Assembly: GCA_032718475.1 (NCBI GenBank)
Contig: JAUCBJ010002764.1
Location: 1 to 26,014 of the forward strand
Direction of reading: 5' to 3'
Source: Nemertoderma westbladi
Taxonomy: Eukaryota; Xenacoelomorpha; Nemertodermatida; Nemertodermatidae
Length of the DNA stretch: 26,014 nt
Shown piece after piece: positions 11,042-19,245 of the stretch. Under the pieces are notes generated by a model. That model searched no databases. It was given only the letters and a program-made list of their open reading frames with translations, and was not told the origin of the DNA. The number at the start of each line of letters is the position of its first letter. Positions within the stretch are counted from its first letter, which is position 1. The position numbers and the translations under genes were made by a program.

Positions 11042-14000
11042 CTAGAAATAAAATAAAATGGTACATAGTACAATAAAATATATGTTTATACTACAACCCA
11101 ATATTTTATTCTTTAATTGTCAAAATAAAAAAGCAACTGACCATTAGACGTTGCATGCAATCAGTGATCAGCTGACGGCTGTCAGCTGATCAGTAGGTTT
11201 CGCCCCAATGGGGGCTTTCTCAAGTAGCTAGTGCTAGAAAGGAGACAATAGATAGAAGTTCCCAAGGGAGACGGGACGGTAAAGTGAAACAAGGTAGAAG
11301 TGTATCCGTCTAACCACTGGGAAGCAGCACCTCAAACTTGCGCCAATCACGTTTCTGCTTGTTAATAGCTGGCTGGCGAGTGCGTATATAAAACATTTCT
11401 AGTTTTTGCAGGACAGGACGCAAAGGGTGCCGTGCAATAACCTTGAAGTGTTTGAACAATTCTCGCCAGTCGGTCAACCAACATGTGTTGGGCTCCCCGC
11501 TGTGCGTCATGATATGGTTGTGAACTGTCTTGCCTTGTTCACTACCATCATTGGCCGACCCGTCTTGATGCTGTCTAACGCGTTCAAATAAGTGTTGGAT
11601 GGTATGTCCAACATATTCCCCCTTACAAGAGGGACAAGCAAATGAATACACAACGTTAGAAGCCAGAATATCCCAATAGTATTTATGTGATAATTTAAAA
11701 TTTTTTTGACAATATTATTGATAATATACATGGGTCCTTTCGAAATTGGCAAGATTTTAATTGAGAATAACTCTATCCCATATTTATGAATATTATGATT
11801 ATATTATGAATATTCATGATACTATTGTTACAAGGACAAGTATCCTTAGACATTTGAGTTACTGAAAATCATCTGTTTAATCTTGATATGGTGTTACTTA
11901 CTATTGAAGATTCATCTGCAAAGTTATTATTATGATGAAATCAAACGCCATTCAGTTTGCTGGATTATTTTGCCTTACCCACCAGTGAGAGTACTTCTAA
12001 TGGAGTAGTTTTTATTGAAATAACTTACCACCAAACAAATTCACTGCTGAAGTAGTCAGTCTGCCTTGAAAATGTCCTCGAATTACCGGGCAAAAGTATA
12101 ACAAATAATTGAGAGAAAAAGTTGTAGTAGAAGTAAGTTGTATTAACATATTTGCACTAATAAGATTGCTGCTTATTCATGATGTATGGTGTGCGCGAAT
12201 GTAATAAATCTCAAACTTTTGCAGAAGGGGCAATATGGGATGTCTTGCAATTGCTTTGAAGTGTTTCTTCAAAGTATTATTTTCCCTTAGAAATCATCTT
12301 ATGAAGCCCCCGTCAGCTGATCACTAATTGCATGCAACTTGCTTTTTAGATTATGTTGGTTTTACATACATACTTACATAAAGACATTTTAAATTCATTA
12401 ATTCAACTGGTAGAAGTTAGAATATCTGACAAAGGCTTACTTGAAGGAGCAATTGGGTTTGTTGAGTTTATGTCGAGTTATGCGAGCTACATCTTTACTC
12501 GTCTTTGGCATGTTATATGCTTCTTTAGTACCGGTACAGGTAGCAGTAGAGCAGCTGTACCTTTTCCCTTAATGCACTATACAGAGACAGGCACTGTTTA
12601 TATTGGCAGTGTGCTGGTTGTTGATAAGTTGATAAGTGATAGTGAAAGTATAATTAAATAAATTTACCAAATATATATTTTTCTATGTTTATAAATTTTA
12701 TAAATAATATCTGATTAATAATTGCTAATGAGAGTCTGGCACACAATTGTCCAATGTGTTCGGCACACCATCCCCCTGCAAGTCGGCACACTGATGCTCA
12801 GTAAGTCTGTTTTCCCGATGCACAACCATACGTCCCATGCCCAACCCACCAGTCAATCTCAATGATAGTGCTGGATGATGCCGATGAGGATGATGCCTCT
12901 TCGGCAGGTACATTGAATGGGATCCATGAGTGGTGGTCTGAGCTCCTCCGCCTGGGTTCCAGCATTGGCTATAACCCTGAGTCAATGAAGAGCTACCTCA
13001 TCATCAAACCAGGGTTGGAAGCCGAGGCCAAGGCGATGTTTTGTTCAAGCAGGCTTCGCATTGCAAATGTACACTGCTTTTTTGGAGGTTACATTAGGGT
13101 CGATGATGATCTGAGGGAGTTAGTAGCAAACAAAGTTGCTGCATGGTTTGACATAGACAAGTCGCAAAGGATTTCCCCCAGACAGCACATGGGTTGTCCC
13201 AATGTGTGAAAGCAGAATGTGAGTACTTGCTGAAAGTTGTCCAAACTGCTTTTGAGGAGATAATGCCGATCCAGACAGTGCTAATCTCAGGGTTCACTTC
13301 CACACTATTCTGAAGTCCACTCAGCTAAGAAGTCCACTCTCCTGGCACGCCTCAGAGGCATTGGGCTGTGGGATCCAATCATGCGCTAGAGTCCAGCATG
13401 CATCACATGCATGCCATGCAGCATCACAGGAGGGGATGGCAGTAATAATCCGTGAGGTAAACTAAGAACAGTTCTCGCAGAGAGCCGCAAGACCCAGGGT
13501 CCAGTCTATAGAGAGAATCAGGAGGTGCCTTTAGCATCACTACCACCTAACTGACGGAGTACTGCAACTCGAGCAATCCTCAACAAGATTGGCGAATGGT
13601 TGACTGCCTAAACCATCATCCTCGATGCCACCGATTTCATTCCAGGTGAGTTCCGGGACAACCTGGCTCTCCAGTATGGCCTCATTACACCGGGTCTTCC
13701 AGTGAGAGGCGAGGGCTGTGGGGGACATGCGGGCTGAATTGGTAGCGCGGGGGTCTGCGCAAATCAGAGAGATTGGCCCACTTCCATCCAGGCCAACCGT
13801 TGCATTCTACCGCAGCATAGTCAGCTGATGTATCTGCTCTACCGAGCCATCTTCAATGACCAGAGGATGATGTTTACTCCTCTGGTCTGCACCACAGATG
13901 GTATGTAGTGCACCAAGGCTCAAATACTGATCCACCATCATACAGAGACCCTCGTGGCTTGTTGGGAAGGTTGTGAGTAAGGCACATCACGTGTTTGTTG

Positions 14001-17000
14001 TGGGGCATGCGTCGGCGACTGCACTTCGCGCTTCTCCAATCTTGCTCCTTCTGCCTTTGAGGCAGTCTTCGAGTGCGAGTCTGTGTGGGGTGGGGTTGGC
14101 CGATGAGTAATAACTCCAGATCCATAATTGTTGCTTTCTTTGTTTAAACGTTAAAATGGAACGACACGCCGTCTTAAGGGGATTTTGGAACATTATGATT
14201 TTATGAGTTAACTTTCTTTGTTGTCCACTGTCTGAATGTGCAGTCAATTTGGATTTGTTTTGATCTGGAATGTCTGATTGTATGAGGATAAGTTCAAAGG
14301 TTACCTGTGATCTTGGATCCGGTAGTCAAGCTTGCCTTATCATAAAGGAAAGTCATGGGCAGCATTGAATGGGCCTTTCCAGATTGGTAAGTCACAGAAT
14401 ACATCGGAAACTAAACGTAAGGCCGATTATTTAGAGCAGCAGTATAACTAATACTCCTTTATCGGAGTCACTGCTGAGGACACCAATTTATGTGGAACTC
14501 ATTTAGATAAATATTAGGAGGCGACATGACGTCAATTCCTGCTTAGTCTACGGAGATCAAGCGATGAGGTTGAGGGATCATCCACTTCAGCGAGTATCAT
14601 GGTGGTAAACATGTCCGCACCAGTCAATCCTGCTCCAGTCCCGCACCACATTTTGTAGCAATAAATAAATTACTCAGGATCTATATGTTATTCATTTCTT
14701 TCTATATTTGCCTTGCTGCGAGAAGAATGCATCAAAGAAATTGCACCACAACAACGCCCTATAACCCATGACTTACACGAGGTGATCCGAATCTTCAAGG
14801 GACTTACATGTGCAAAATTATGCTTGTCCCTCATCAAGAAGAATGTAACAAACTTATTATCATACTGTTTTTCCTTTCAGGATTGACATTTTGTGTAATA
14901 TAATGTGGTAATAATGTAATCACAATATTACAATATTCCGCCGACGCTTGCTTAAGGGGGGGGGGGGGGGGGGGGTAGCACCCCCTTATTTTGCAAATTA
15001 ACATAAAAGTTTTTTGTTCTATCATGTGCCAAATTTAATGGAGATGTCAAATCTGCAAGCAGTTTTCTCATATCTTTTCTCAAACTCAAGTTATTACCCA
15101 AAACGTAAGAGCTGGTCTGAGTTTTAAAAAGCCTTCAAGCAGCACTATATATTACAATTGTAAGGGGCCCTTTTCATAAAAAAGACTCTCACGTTACAGA
15201 TATGAATAAAGTTGTTTTACTAGTTATATGTTTAGCAAGCATGAAAAATTTCGTTGAATTTCATTCATTTTTAACAAAGTTATTGTTGAACATAGAAAAA
15301 TGGTATTATCTAAAATAGCGGGAAGGTTTGAATTGTTCCTTAAACTTTAAACACCCATATCTCAGAATGACGTTTTTTCATGAAAAGGGCTATTTCTCCG
15401 CCAGTTTTAAATAAAATGAGTTGAAATTTGGTACACTTGTTAAGATTACCCTTCTCCAAACTTCTTCTGAACAAATTTGGTTGGAAAGGCCCTGGAGCCT
15501 TTTTATATCAAAAAGGCCCAAAAAACTTTTTGTTCTAAAAAGGCTCCGGAGCATTTGTGGCAAAATTTGTTCAGGAGAATTGGATGCAGGGTTCTTTTGA
15601 ACCCATATTTCAAATTTCAACAAATTTCAACAAATATTGGTGGAGAAATAGCCTTTGGCGCAAAAAGGCACTTTTGGCCATTACGGAGCCATTTTGGGGC
15701 CAATTTTAAAAATATTTGGTTTGGTTATTCTCAAACAGTCCAGACGATGTTTAGTAGCTCAAAAAATAATTTTCACCCCATTTTATGGTCCAGAGACACA
15801 AAAATGTGAGGTTCAATTTGGGGGTGCTACCCCCCCCCCCCCCCCTTAACTCTAATTTTTTCATATGTAATACTTACACCTTTTTAAGGGGGTGCACCAT
15901 TTTCGGACAACTCTTCAATTTATCACTCTCAGCGTTTCAAAATTGTTTGGTTTTGGCTATAATTTGGAATATAGGTACCTAAGATGCTATTCTACATGAC
16001 AGGTCAGAAAAATTATTTTTTTGCTATTTAATATTAGTTAACAATAAAAAAACTTGGTTGCGCTTAAAAAACCTAAGGCTTTTACAGTTTTGAATCTATT
16101 CACATGAAAGTTTTTTTTATATTATATGATAGATGATAATTAAAGATGGGGCAACATAACAGGCGAAATTTTGTGAAAATAATTACGCGATTCCTCAATT
16201 TGTACGCTGCCCGGTTAAACAAAGTACGCATGTGATGGGATTAGTCCTGCAATACAATTGCGATAATGAAAGATAAGTTATTTTGGTAAAATATACACAT
16301 AAACATACAAACTTTTTAGTGTAGTTATTGGTAAAATAAACACATAAACATACAAACTTTATAGTGTAGTTATCGGTAAAATAAACCATAAACATACAAA
16401 TTTTTTAGTGTAGTTATTGGTAAAATAAACACATAACATACAAACTTTTTAGTGTAGTTATTGGTAAAATAAACACATAAACATACAAACTTTTTAGTGT
16501 AGTTATTGGTAAAATAAACCATAAACATACAAACTTTTTAGTGTAGTAGTTATTGGTAAAATAAACCATAAACATACAAACTTTTTAGTGTAGTTATTTG
16601 TAAAATAAACACATAAACATACAAACTTTTTAGTGTAGTTAATCCGAGTGTCATCTGATGGATTATAGCAGAATAATGCGTACAGGCTTCATCGTTCATT
16701 GTCCATCCACCATTGGCAAATTCCAACTGTCCTTGTGAAACTAACTTACGAACTCTGGATTTCATCACAATGTTTTGATTGTTCCACCATCTCCAGAAGA
16801 ATGCTACTTCAACAAAAATAAACCTCCTGAAAAAAATTTTAATTGCTATTTAATGAAATAAAAGAACACAATTCTTTGTAATATTTATAACTAGAGATCT
16901 AATAATACCAGCAGTTTTTATTGGGAAAATGAACACGTCAGCGAAATAGTAAAAACACATTTAAAAGTACCGTGTACTTGGAGAAAATATACAGTTATAT

Positions 17001-18101
17001 TTAATAATTTTTAACAAAGTTCTTTAAGGGTGAAATATTCTGATGTTGGAGAGGTGATTTTGTAGATTAGGCCTATATATTGAAGCAAATAGTGGAGCAA
17101 ATTTACCGTAAGTCTTAAAAGTGATCTACAGCGCAAATTGACTGGAAGTACAATGTGTATTTTATTTATTGTTTCCCATAATCCCGTAAACTCCACTACT
17201 GTAATGTGTTCCTTCTCAGTTTTCAATGAAATTAAACTAATTTTTTTGAAACCCTCTTAACACTTAGTTGTTTGCTGTCATTTTGCGCCATTAACTCTAT
17301 TCAAAGGTAATAAATACATGATCTTCGCGTTCTACGTCATTGTTCCTGACACCAATTTTTGCAAACCAAATATTTTAGAGGCAAATTGATTTGGTTTCTG
17401 AGATTGACTGGTATTTTTAGGGTGCTGTTCATGTTAGGCGCTGGACCCAAATAATTATCGATGTTTCGAATTAGTAATCGAAATATCGTGTTTCGTGGCC
17501 TCAATCATATTTAGACAACTCATTACTTCAACTTCTTATTACATAGCATTACTTTGGAAAAAAAAATAAACTTGTTCACCCATTTAACCTTTACGGAAAA
17601 AATATGATATATTAATTTAGTCTTTCAAATACACTAATTGGAGTTTGGATGGACCAAAAATGGGGAAGTCAGACATTAATAAAATATTAATCAGCTAGTA
17701 TCTTTTATAAATTGGGATACATTTTTAACCTTGAGTTCCTAGCGTACTTACAGTGAATTTCATGTGAAAAAATGATTCGCATTTCATAAAGGATACTAGC
17801 TGATTTACTAAATGCGACGCTCATTATGTGTCTTTCCTCACCTTTTAATGTTTTTTTCTAATTCGTCAACTACAGTATCTAGAATGTACTGCACTCCAGC
17901 TTGCTGTATAGTGTCATTGGCACCGTAATAGTACTGATCCACAGTCTTCAACCAACCTACATCATCGTGACTGTGAGGTACCAAGTGCACATTTATCATG
18001 TCGTTTTTCCACTCATTGCATGAGGTATAACCACATCCATTGCACGAAATCACCAGAAACAATAATGGCAGTAATATTGGAATTACAGTTTTTCGTGTCA
18101 T
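8484..18101 (-). CDS. MAN2B1: Lysosomal alpha-mannosidase (GH38), three exons, complete
   Basis: Secreted/lysosomal exo-alpha-mannosidase that trims alpha-linked mannose from N-glycan fragments. Exons join as 18101-17842, 16826-16627, 11041-8484 (260+200+2558 nt) to give 1005 residues. Residues 1-20 are a hydrophobic signal peptide, followed by CGYTSC and the zinc motif HSHDDVGW (43-50; H45 and D47 match the family zinc ligands). WHIDTFGHS (166-174) contains the nucleophile D169, and QHHDAITGT begins near 414, with H416 matching the third zinc ligand. The C-terminal GH38 beta-domains follow to the TAA at 8486-8484. All introns are GT-AG and phases agree across both junctions. An in-frame TAA (18155-18153) lies upstream with no ATG between it and the chosen start, which has AAG before ATG. 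The frame is intact, so the gene is probably functional. The oddities are a very long last exon, a Pro-to-Thr change in the nucleophile motif, and a tandem repeat at the exon 2 donor. The exon structure is inferred from splice sites and family similarity, not from a transcript. Confidence 0.93.
11165..11192. repeat. Perfect 12-bp stem-loop at Penelope-like terminus
   Basis: TGATCAGCTGAC, a 4-base loop GGCT, then GTCAGCTGATCA form a perfect hairpin. On the minus strand it comes just after GCCCCCATTGGGGCGAAAC (about 11196-11217), itself a short hairpin followed by GAAAC. Confidence 0.8.
11310..11651 (-). pseudogene. Penelope-like GIY-YIG endonuclease fragment
   Basis: About 113 residues read [16 protein letters not shown] (GIY-YIG core, here with YVG), followed by LFERVRQHQ with the conserved Arg and a later IMTHSGEP. 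The C-terminal motif [22 protein letters not shown] leads to a stop. This is the endonuclease that follows the reverse transcriptase in Penelope-like elements. Upstream sequence on this strand goes out of frame with no RT motif. The element lies inside a host intron in the same orientation as the host gene. Confidence 0.75.
12185..12293 (-). pseudogene. Second, diverged Penelope GIY-YIG C-terminal fragment
   Basis: The minus-strand frame reads [20 protein letters not shown] and then EIYYIR. It matches the end of the neighbouring endonuclease fragment ([20 protein letters not shown]) in the same orientation at roughly 80 percent of those residues. It is probably the end of a tandem partial element copy. 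Confidence 0.65.
12840..14135 (+). pseudogene. Decayed retroelement reverse transcriptase, C-terminal part
   Basis: A plus-strand series of frames interrupted by stops and frameshifts recalls the C-terminal half of an RT family common in marine-invertebrate genomes. The matches are [16 protein letters not shown] and [12 protein letters not shown] (about 12920-13030), a thumb-like [13 protein letters not shown] (about 13335-13375), [12 protein letters not shown] (13650-13683), [11 protein letters not shown] (13872-13904) and, at the end, [17 protein letters not shown] followed by a stop and GSLRVRV (14008-14085). The catalytic YxDD region lies upstream of, or just at, the visible start (VLDDADEDD near 12868). 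The clade is not assigned. The identification rests on remembered family motifs. Confidence 0.65.
14290..14520 (+). pseudogene. RT fragment, same family as the 2521-3577 copy, strongly decayed
   Basis: The plus-strand translation gives GYL-stop-SWIR, [10 protein letters not shown], an equivalent of ADYLEQQ, and TAEDTN in order. These parallel CYLGSWIRKSG, KGKAWAALNRL, VRLFRAA and TAEDTKS of the better copies. DNA identity is visibly lower than between the 2.5-kb and 22-kb copies, so this is an older insertion. Confidence 0.7.
14713..14803 (-). pseudogene. RT 3'-end fragment of the same family, opposite strand
   Basis: The minus strand resembles the C-terminus of the 20.9-kb copy (KDTGLEDADDLANVMGDREL), reading [10 protein letters not shown], a stop, then VMGYRALL. 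It points the opposite way to the fragment just upstream, so it is a separate insertion or an inversion. Confidence 0.55.
14956..15845. mobile_element. G-tract TTAA element, copy 1 (890 bp)
   Basis: The element is bounded by TTAA at 14952-14955 and 15846-15849. Its termini are inverted: a run of 20 G then TAGCACCCCC at the left; GGGGGTGCTA then about 15 C at the right. TTAA target duplication is typical of piggyBac-type transposases, but the element encodes no transposase, so it is non-autonomous. The interior includes a long imperfect hairpin (15388-15653). Confidence 0.75.
15388..15653. repeat. Long imperfect hairpin inside TTAA element copy 1
   Basis: Nested inverted segments pair in order: GGCTATTTCTCC (15388) with GGAGAAATAGCC (15642-15653); GTTGAAATTTG (15420) with CAAATTTCAAC (15611); CTGAACAAATTT (15467) with AAATTTGTTCAG (15563); CTGGAGCCTTTTT (15492) with AAAAAGGCTCCGG (15537). 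A transcript would fold into a stem of roughly 110 nt with bulges. Confidence 0.85.
15888..16055. mobile_element. G-tract TTAA element, copy 2 (left part, truncated)
   Basis: After TTAA at 15884-15887 comes GGGGGTGCACCATTTTCGG. The next ~150 bp match the copy at 23643 closely (GACAACTCTT, ATCACTCTCAGCGTTTC, CTATAATTTGGAATATAGG, GCTATTTAATATTAGTTAA). Similarity fades near 16055 and no right terminus is seen. Confidence 0.7.
16281..16640. repeat. 45-bp minisatellite, eight units, overlapping exon 2 donor
   Basis: Eight head-to-tail units of 44-47 bp start near 16281, 16327, 16372, 16416, 16460, 16505, 16552 and 16596. The plus-strand unit runs from ATTGGTAAAATAAAC to TTTTTAGTGTAGTT. The last unit (16596-16640) contains the final 14 coding bases and the donor of mannosidase exon 2. 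On the minus strand every unit therefore carries AAAAAGTTTGTATGT (one unit has a substitution), i.e. a copy of the splice donor. The units are nearly identical, so the expansion is recent. Confidence 0.95.
16627..16826 (-). CDS. MAN2B1: Alpha-mannosidase exon 2 (within the catalytic domain)
   Basis: This exon encodes [15 protein letters not shown] and later [19 protein letters not shown] plus QMTLG, all standard in the GH38 N-terminal catalytic domain. The acceptor is a pyrimidine-rich tract ending TTTTTCAG at 16827-16834. The donor that keeps frame is CTAAAAA|GTTTGT (GT at 16626-16625). It leaves one base (A) that pairs with AT from exon 3 to make Asn, and it aligns residue for residue with the family (QMTLGL, five residues, then FG). 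The last 14 bases of the exon belong to the first unit of a 45-bp tandem array. A better-looking donor, GTATGT, lies five bases downstream, but its use would give an immediate stop. Confidence 0.9.
16827..17841 (-). other. Alpha-mannosidase intron 1
   Basis: A 1015-bp GT-AG intron, AT-rich, with no coding segment recognised. It holds one short inverted-repeat element (17688-17807). Confidence 0.85.
17688..17807. mobile_element. Short inverted-repeat (MITE-like) element in intron 1
   Basis: A left arm TAATCAGCTAGTATC (from 17688) and a right arm ending GATACTAGCTGATTTA (to 17807) form an inverted repeat of about 24 bp with a few mismatches, enclosing about 70 bp. The size and structure fit a tiny non-autonomous DNA transposon. 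No second copy was found in the window, so the family is unknown. Confidence 0.55.
17842..18101 (-). CDS. MAN2B1: Alpha-mannosidase exon 1 (signal peptide and first zinc motif)
   Basis: This exon encodes residues 1-86 plus two bases of codon 87. It contains the hydrophobic leader ([11 protein letters not shown]), the CGY-containing mature start and [20 protein letters not shown], a hallmark of lysosomal-type GH38 enzymes. The donor is AG|GTGAGG with GT at 17841-17840, a strong match to consensus. The reading frame runs into a stop immediately beyond the donor, which supports the boundary. About 310 bp upstream begins a 29-bp satellite; no TATA box or other promoter element could be assigned. 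Confidence 0.93.
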
Positions 18102-18410
18102 CTTTGTGCAGTTGGTTGGATAATATCTAACTATGCTTACTACATTTGAACTTTATAACAGTTTCTTTATATTAGAAGAAGCAGGATGAGTATTGGTGAA
18201 TATTTAATAGTGAAATAAATATCGAATGAAAAGAAAAATCTGTCTACTTTGCTGAGAAGAATAAGGGCTCTACTTATATATAATAATATGGGCTTCCTCT
18301 AAAAATGTAAAATTGTAATCGAACTGGCTAGTTTTCTTTTGCTATTTTTCAGAAAGTAATGTGACGTTTTCTTGCATCAGTGAAATTTCAAGTAGTAATC
18401 AAAATATATA

Positions 18411-19145
18411 GTATTATTCTTACTTACTAATTGTATGTTATATAGTATATTCTTACTAATTTTATGTTATATAGTATATTCTTACTAATTGTATGTTATA
18501 TAGTATATTCTTACTAATTGTATGTTATATAGTATATTCTTACTAATTGTATGTTATATAGTATATTCTTACTAATTGTATGGTTATATAGTATATTCTT
18601 ACTAATTGTATGTTATATAGTATATTCTTACTAATTGTATGTTAATAGTATATTCTTACTAATTGTATGTTATATAGTATATTCTTACTAATTGTATGTT
18701 ATATAGTATATTCTTACTAATTGTATGTTATATAGTATATTCTTACTAATTGTATGTTATATAGTATATTCTTACTAATTGTATGTTATATAGTATATTC
18801 TTACTAATTGTATGTTATATAGTATATTCTTACTAATTGTATGTTATATAGTATATTCTTACTAATTGTATGTTATATAGTATATTCTTACTAATTGTAT
18901 GTTATATAGTATATTCTTACTAATTGTATATTAAATAGTATATTCTTACTAATTGTATGGTTATATAGTATATTCTTACTAATTGTATGGTTATATAGTA
19001 TATTCTTACTAATTGTATGCTATATAGTATATTCTTACTAATTGTATGTTATATAGTATATTCTTACTAATTGTATGTTATATAGTATATTCTTACTAAT
19101 TGTATGTTATATAGTATATTCTTACTAATTGTGTTAAATAGTATA
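18411..19145. repeat. 29-bp AT-rich satellite array, about 25 units
   Basis: The repeated unit is TTACTAATTGTATGTTATA followed by TAGTATATTC. Units are nearly identical with a few one-base indels (for example GGTTATATAG near 18582, 18959 and 18988). The array ends in degenerate copies (GTATATGGGTAG) by about 19185. It lies about 310 bp upstream of the mannosidase start. Confidence 0.97.
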
Positions 19146-19245
19146 TGGGTAGTGTATGGGTATATATAGTATATGGGGTTACGAGTACGCTTTGTAGCGA
19201 GTTTGGTAACGTGTTTATTTAATATAGAGTAGTATGCGATAGTTT

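Larger units (their letters stand above)
11150..12338. mobile_element. Penelope-like remnant bounded by 29-bp inverted repeats
   Basis: The termini match as inverted repeats: GTTGCATGCAATCAGTGATC from 11150, and its complement ending at 12338, 29 bases with a single mismatch. Outside both ends lies AAAAAGCAA in inverted orientation, at different distances. Inside are a GIY-YIG endonuclease frame (11651-11310, minus) and a diverged second copy of its C-terminal part (about 12293-12185, minus). Partial tandem copies of this kind are a known feature of Penelope-like elements. No reverse transcriptase domain was found, so the copy is incomplete. Confidence 0.7.
11042..16626 (-). other. Alpha-mannosidase intron 2, repeat-filled
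   Basis: A 5585-bp GT-AG intron. It contains a Penelope-like remnant, a decayed RT, fragments of a second RT family, two G-tract TTAA elements and the donor minisatellite. The stretch 12339-12839 is AT-rich and holds no gene that I recognise. Confidence 0.85.

Noticed and set aside
12353-12661. A 102-codon plus-strand frame in intron 2
   Set aside because: It has no recognisable domain, lies in an intron on the opposite strand to the gene, and its composition is like that of the surrounding AT-rich DNA.
13540-14247. Minus-strand frames in the RT remnant
   Set aside because: The recognisable RT motifs are on the plus strand; these are antisense shadows.
16621-16626. GTATGT as the true donor of mannosidase exon 2
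   Set aside because: Although closer to consensus than GTTTGT, it would leave the wrong phase and give a stop in the first codons of exon 3.
16195-16640. Minus-strand frames rich in YVYVFILPI-like residues
   Set aside because: These are translations of the 45-bp tandem array, not a protein gene.
18411-19145. Possible CRISPR array
   Set aside because: The repeats are directly abutting with no unique spacers, and the host is an animal; it is a satellite.
19146-19245. A 3' LTR for the gypsy element
   Set aside because: No matching copy was found beyond gag on the right, so an LTR pair cannot be supported.
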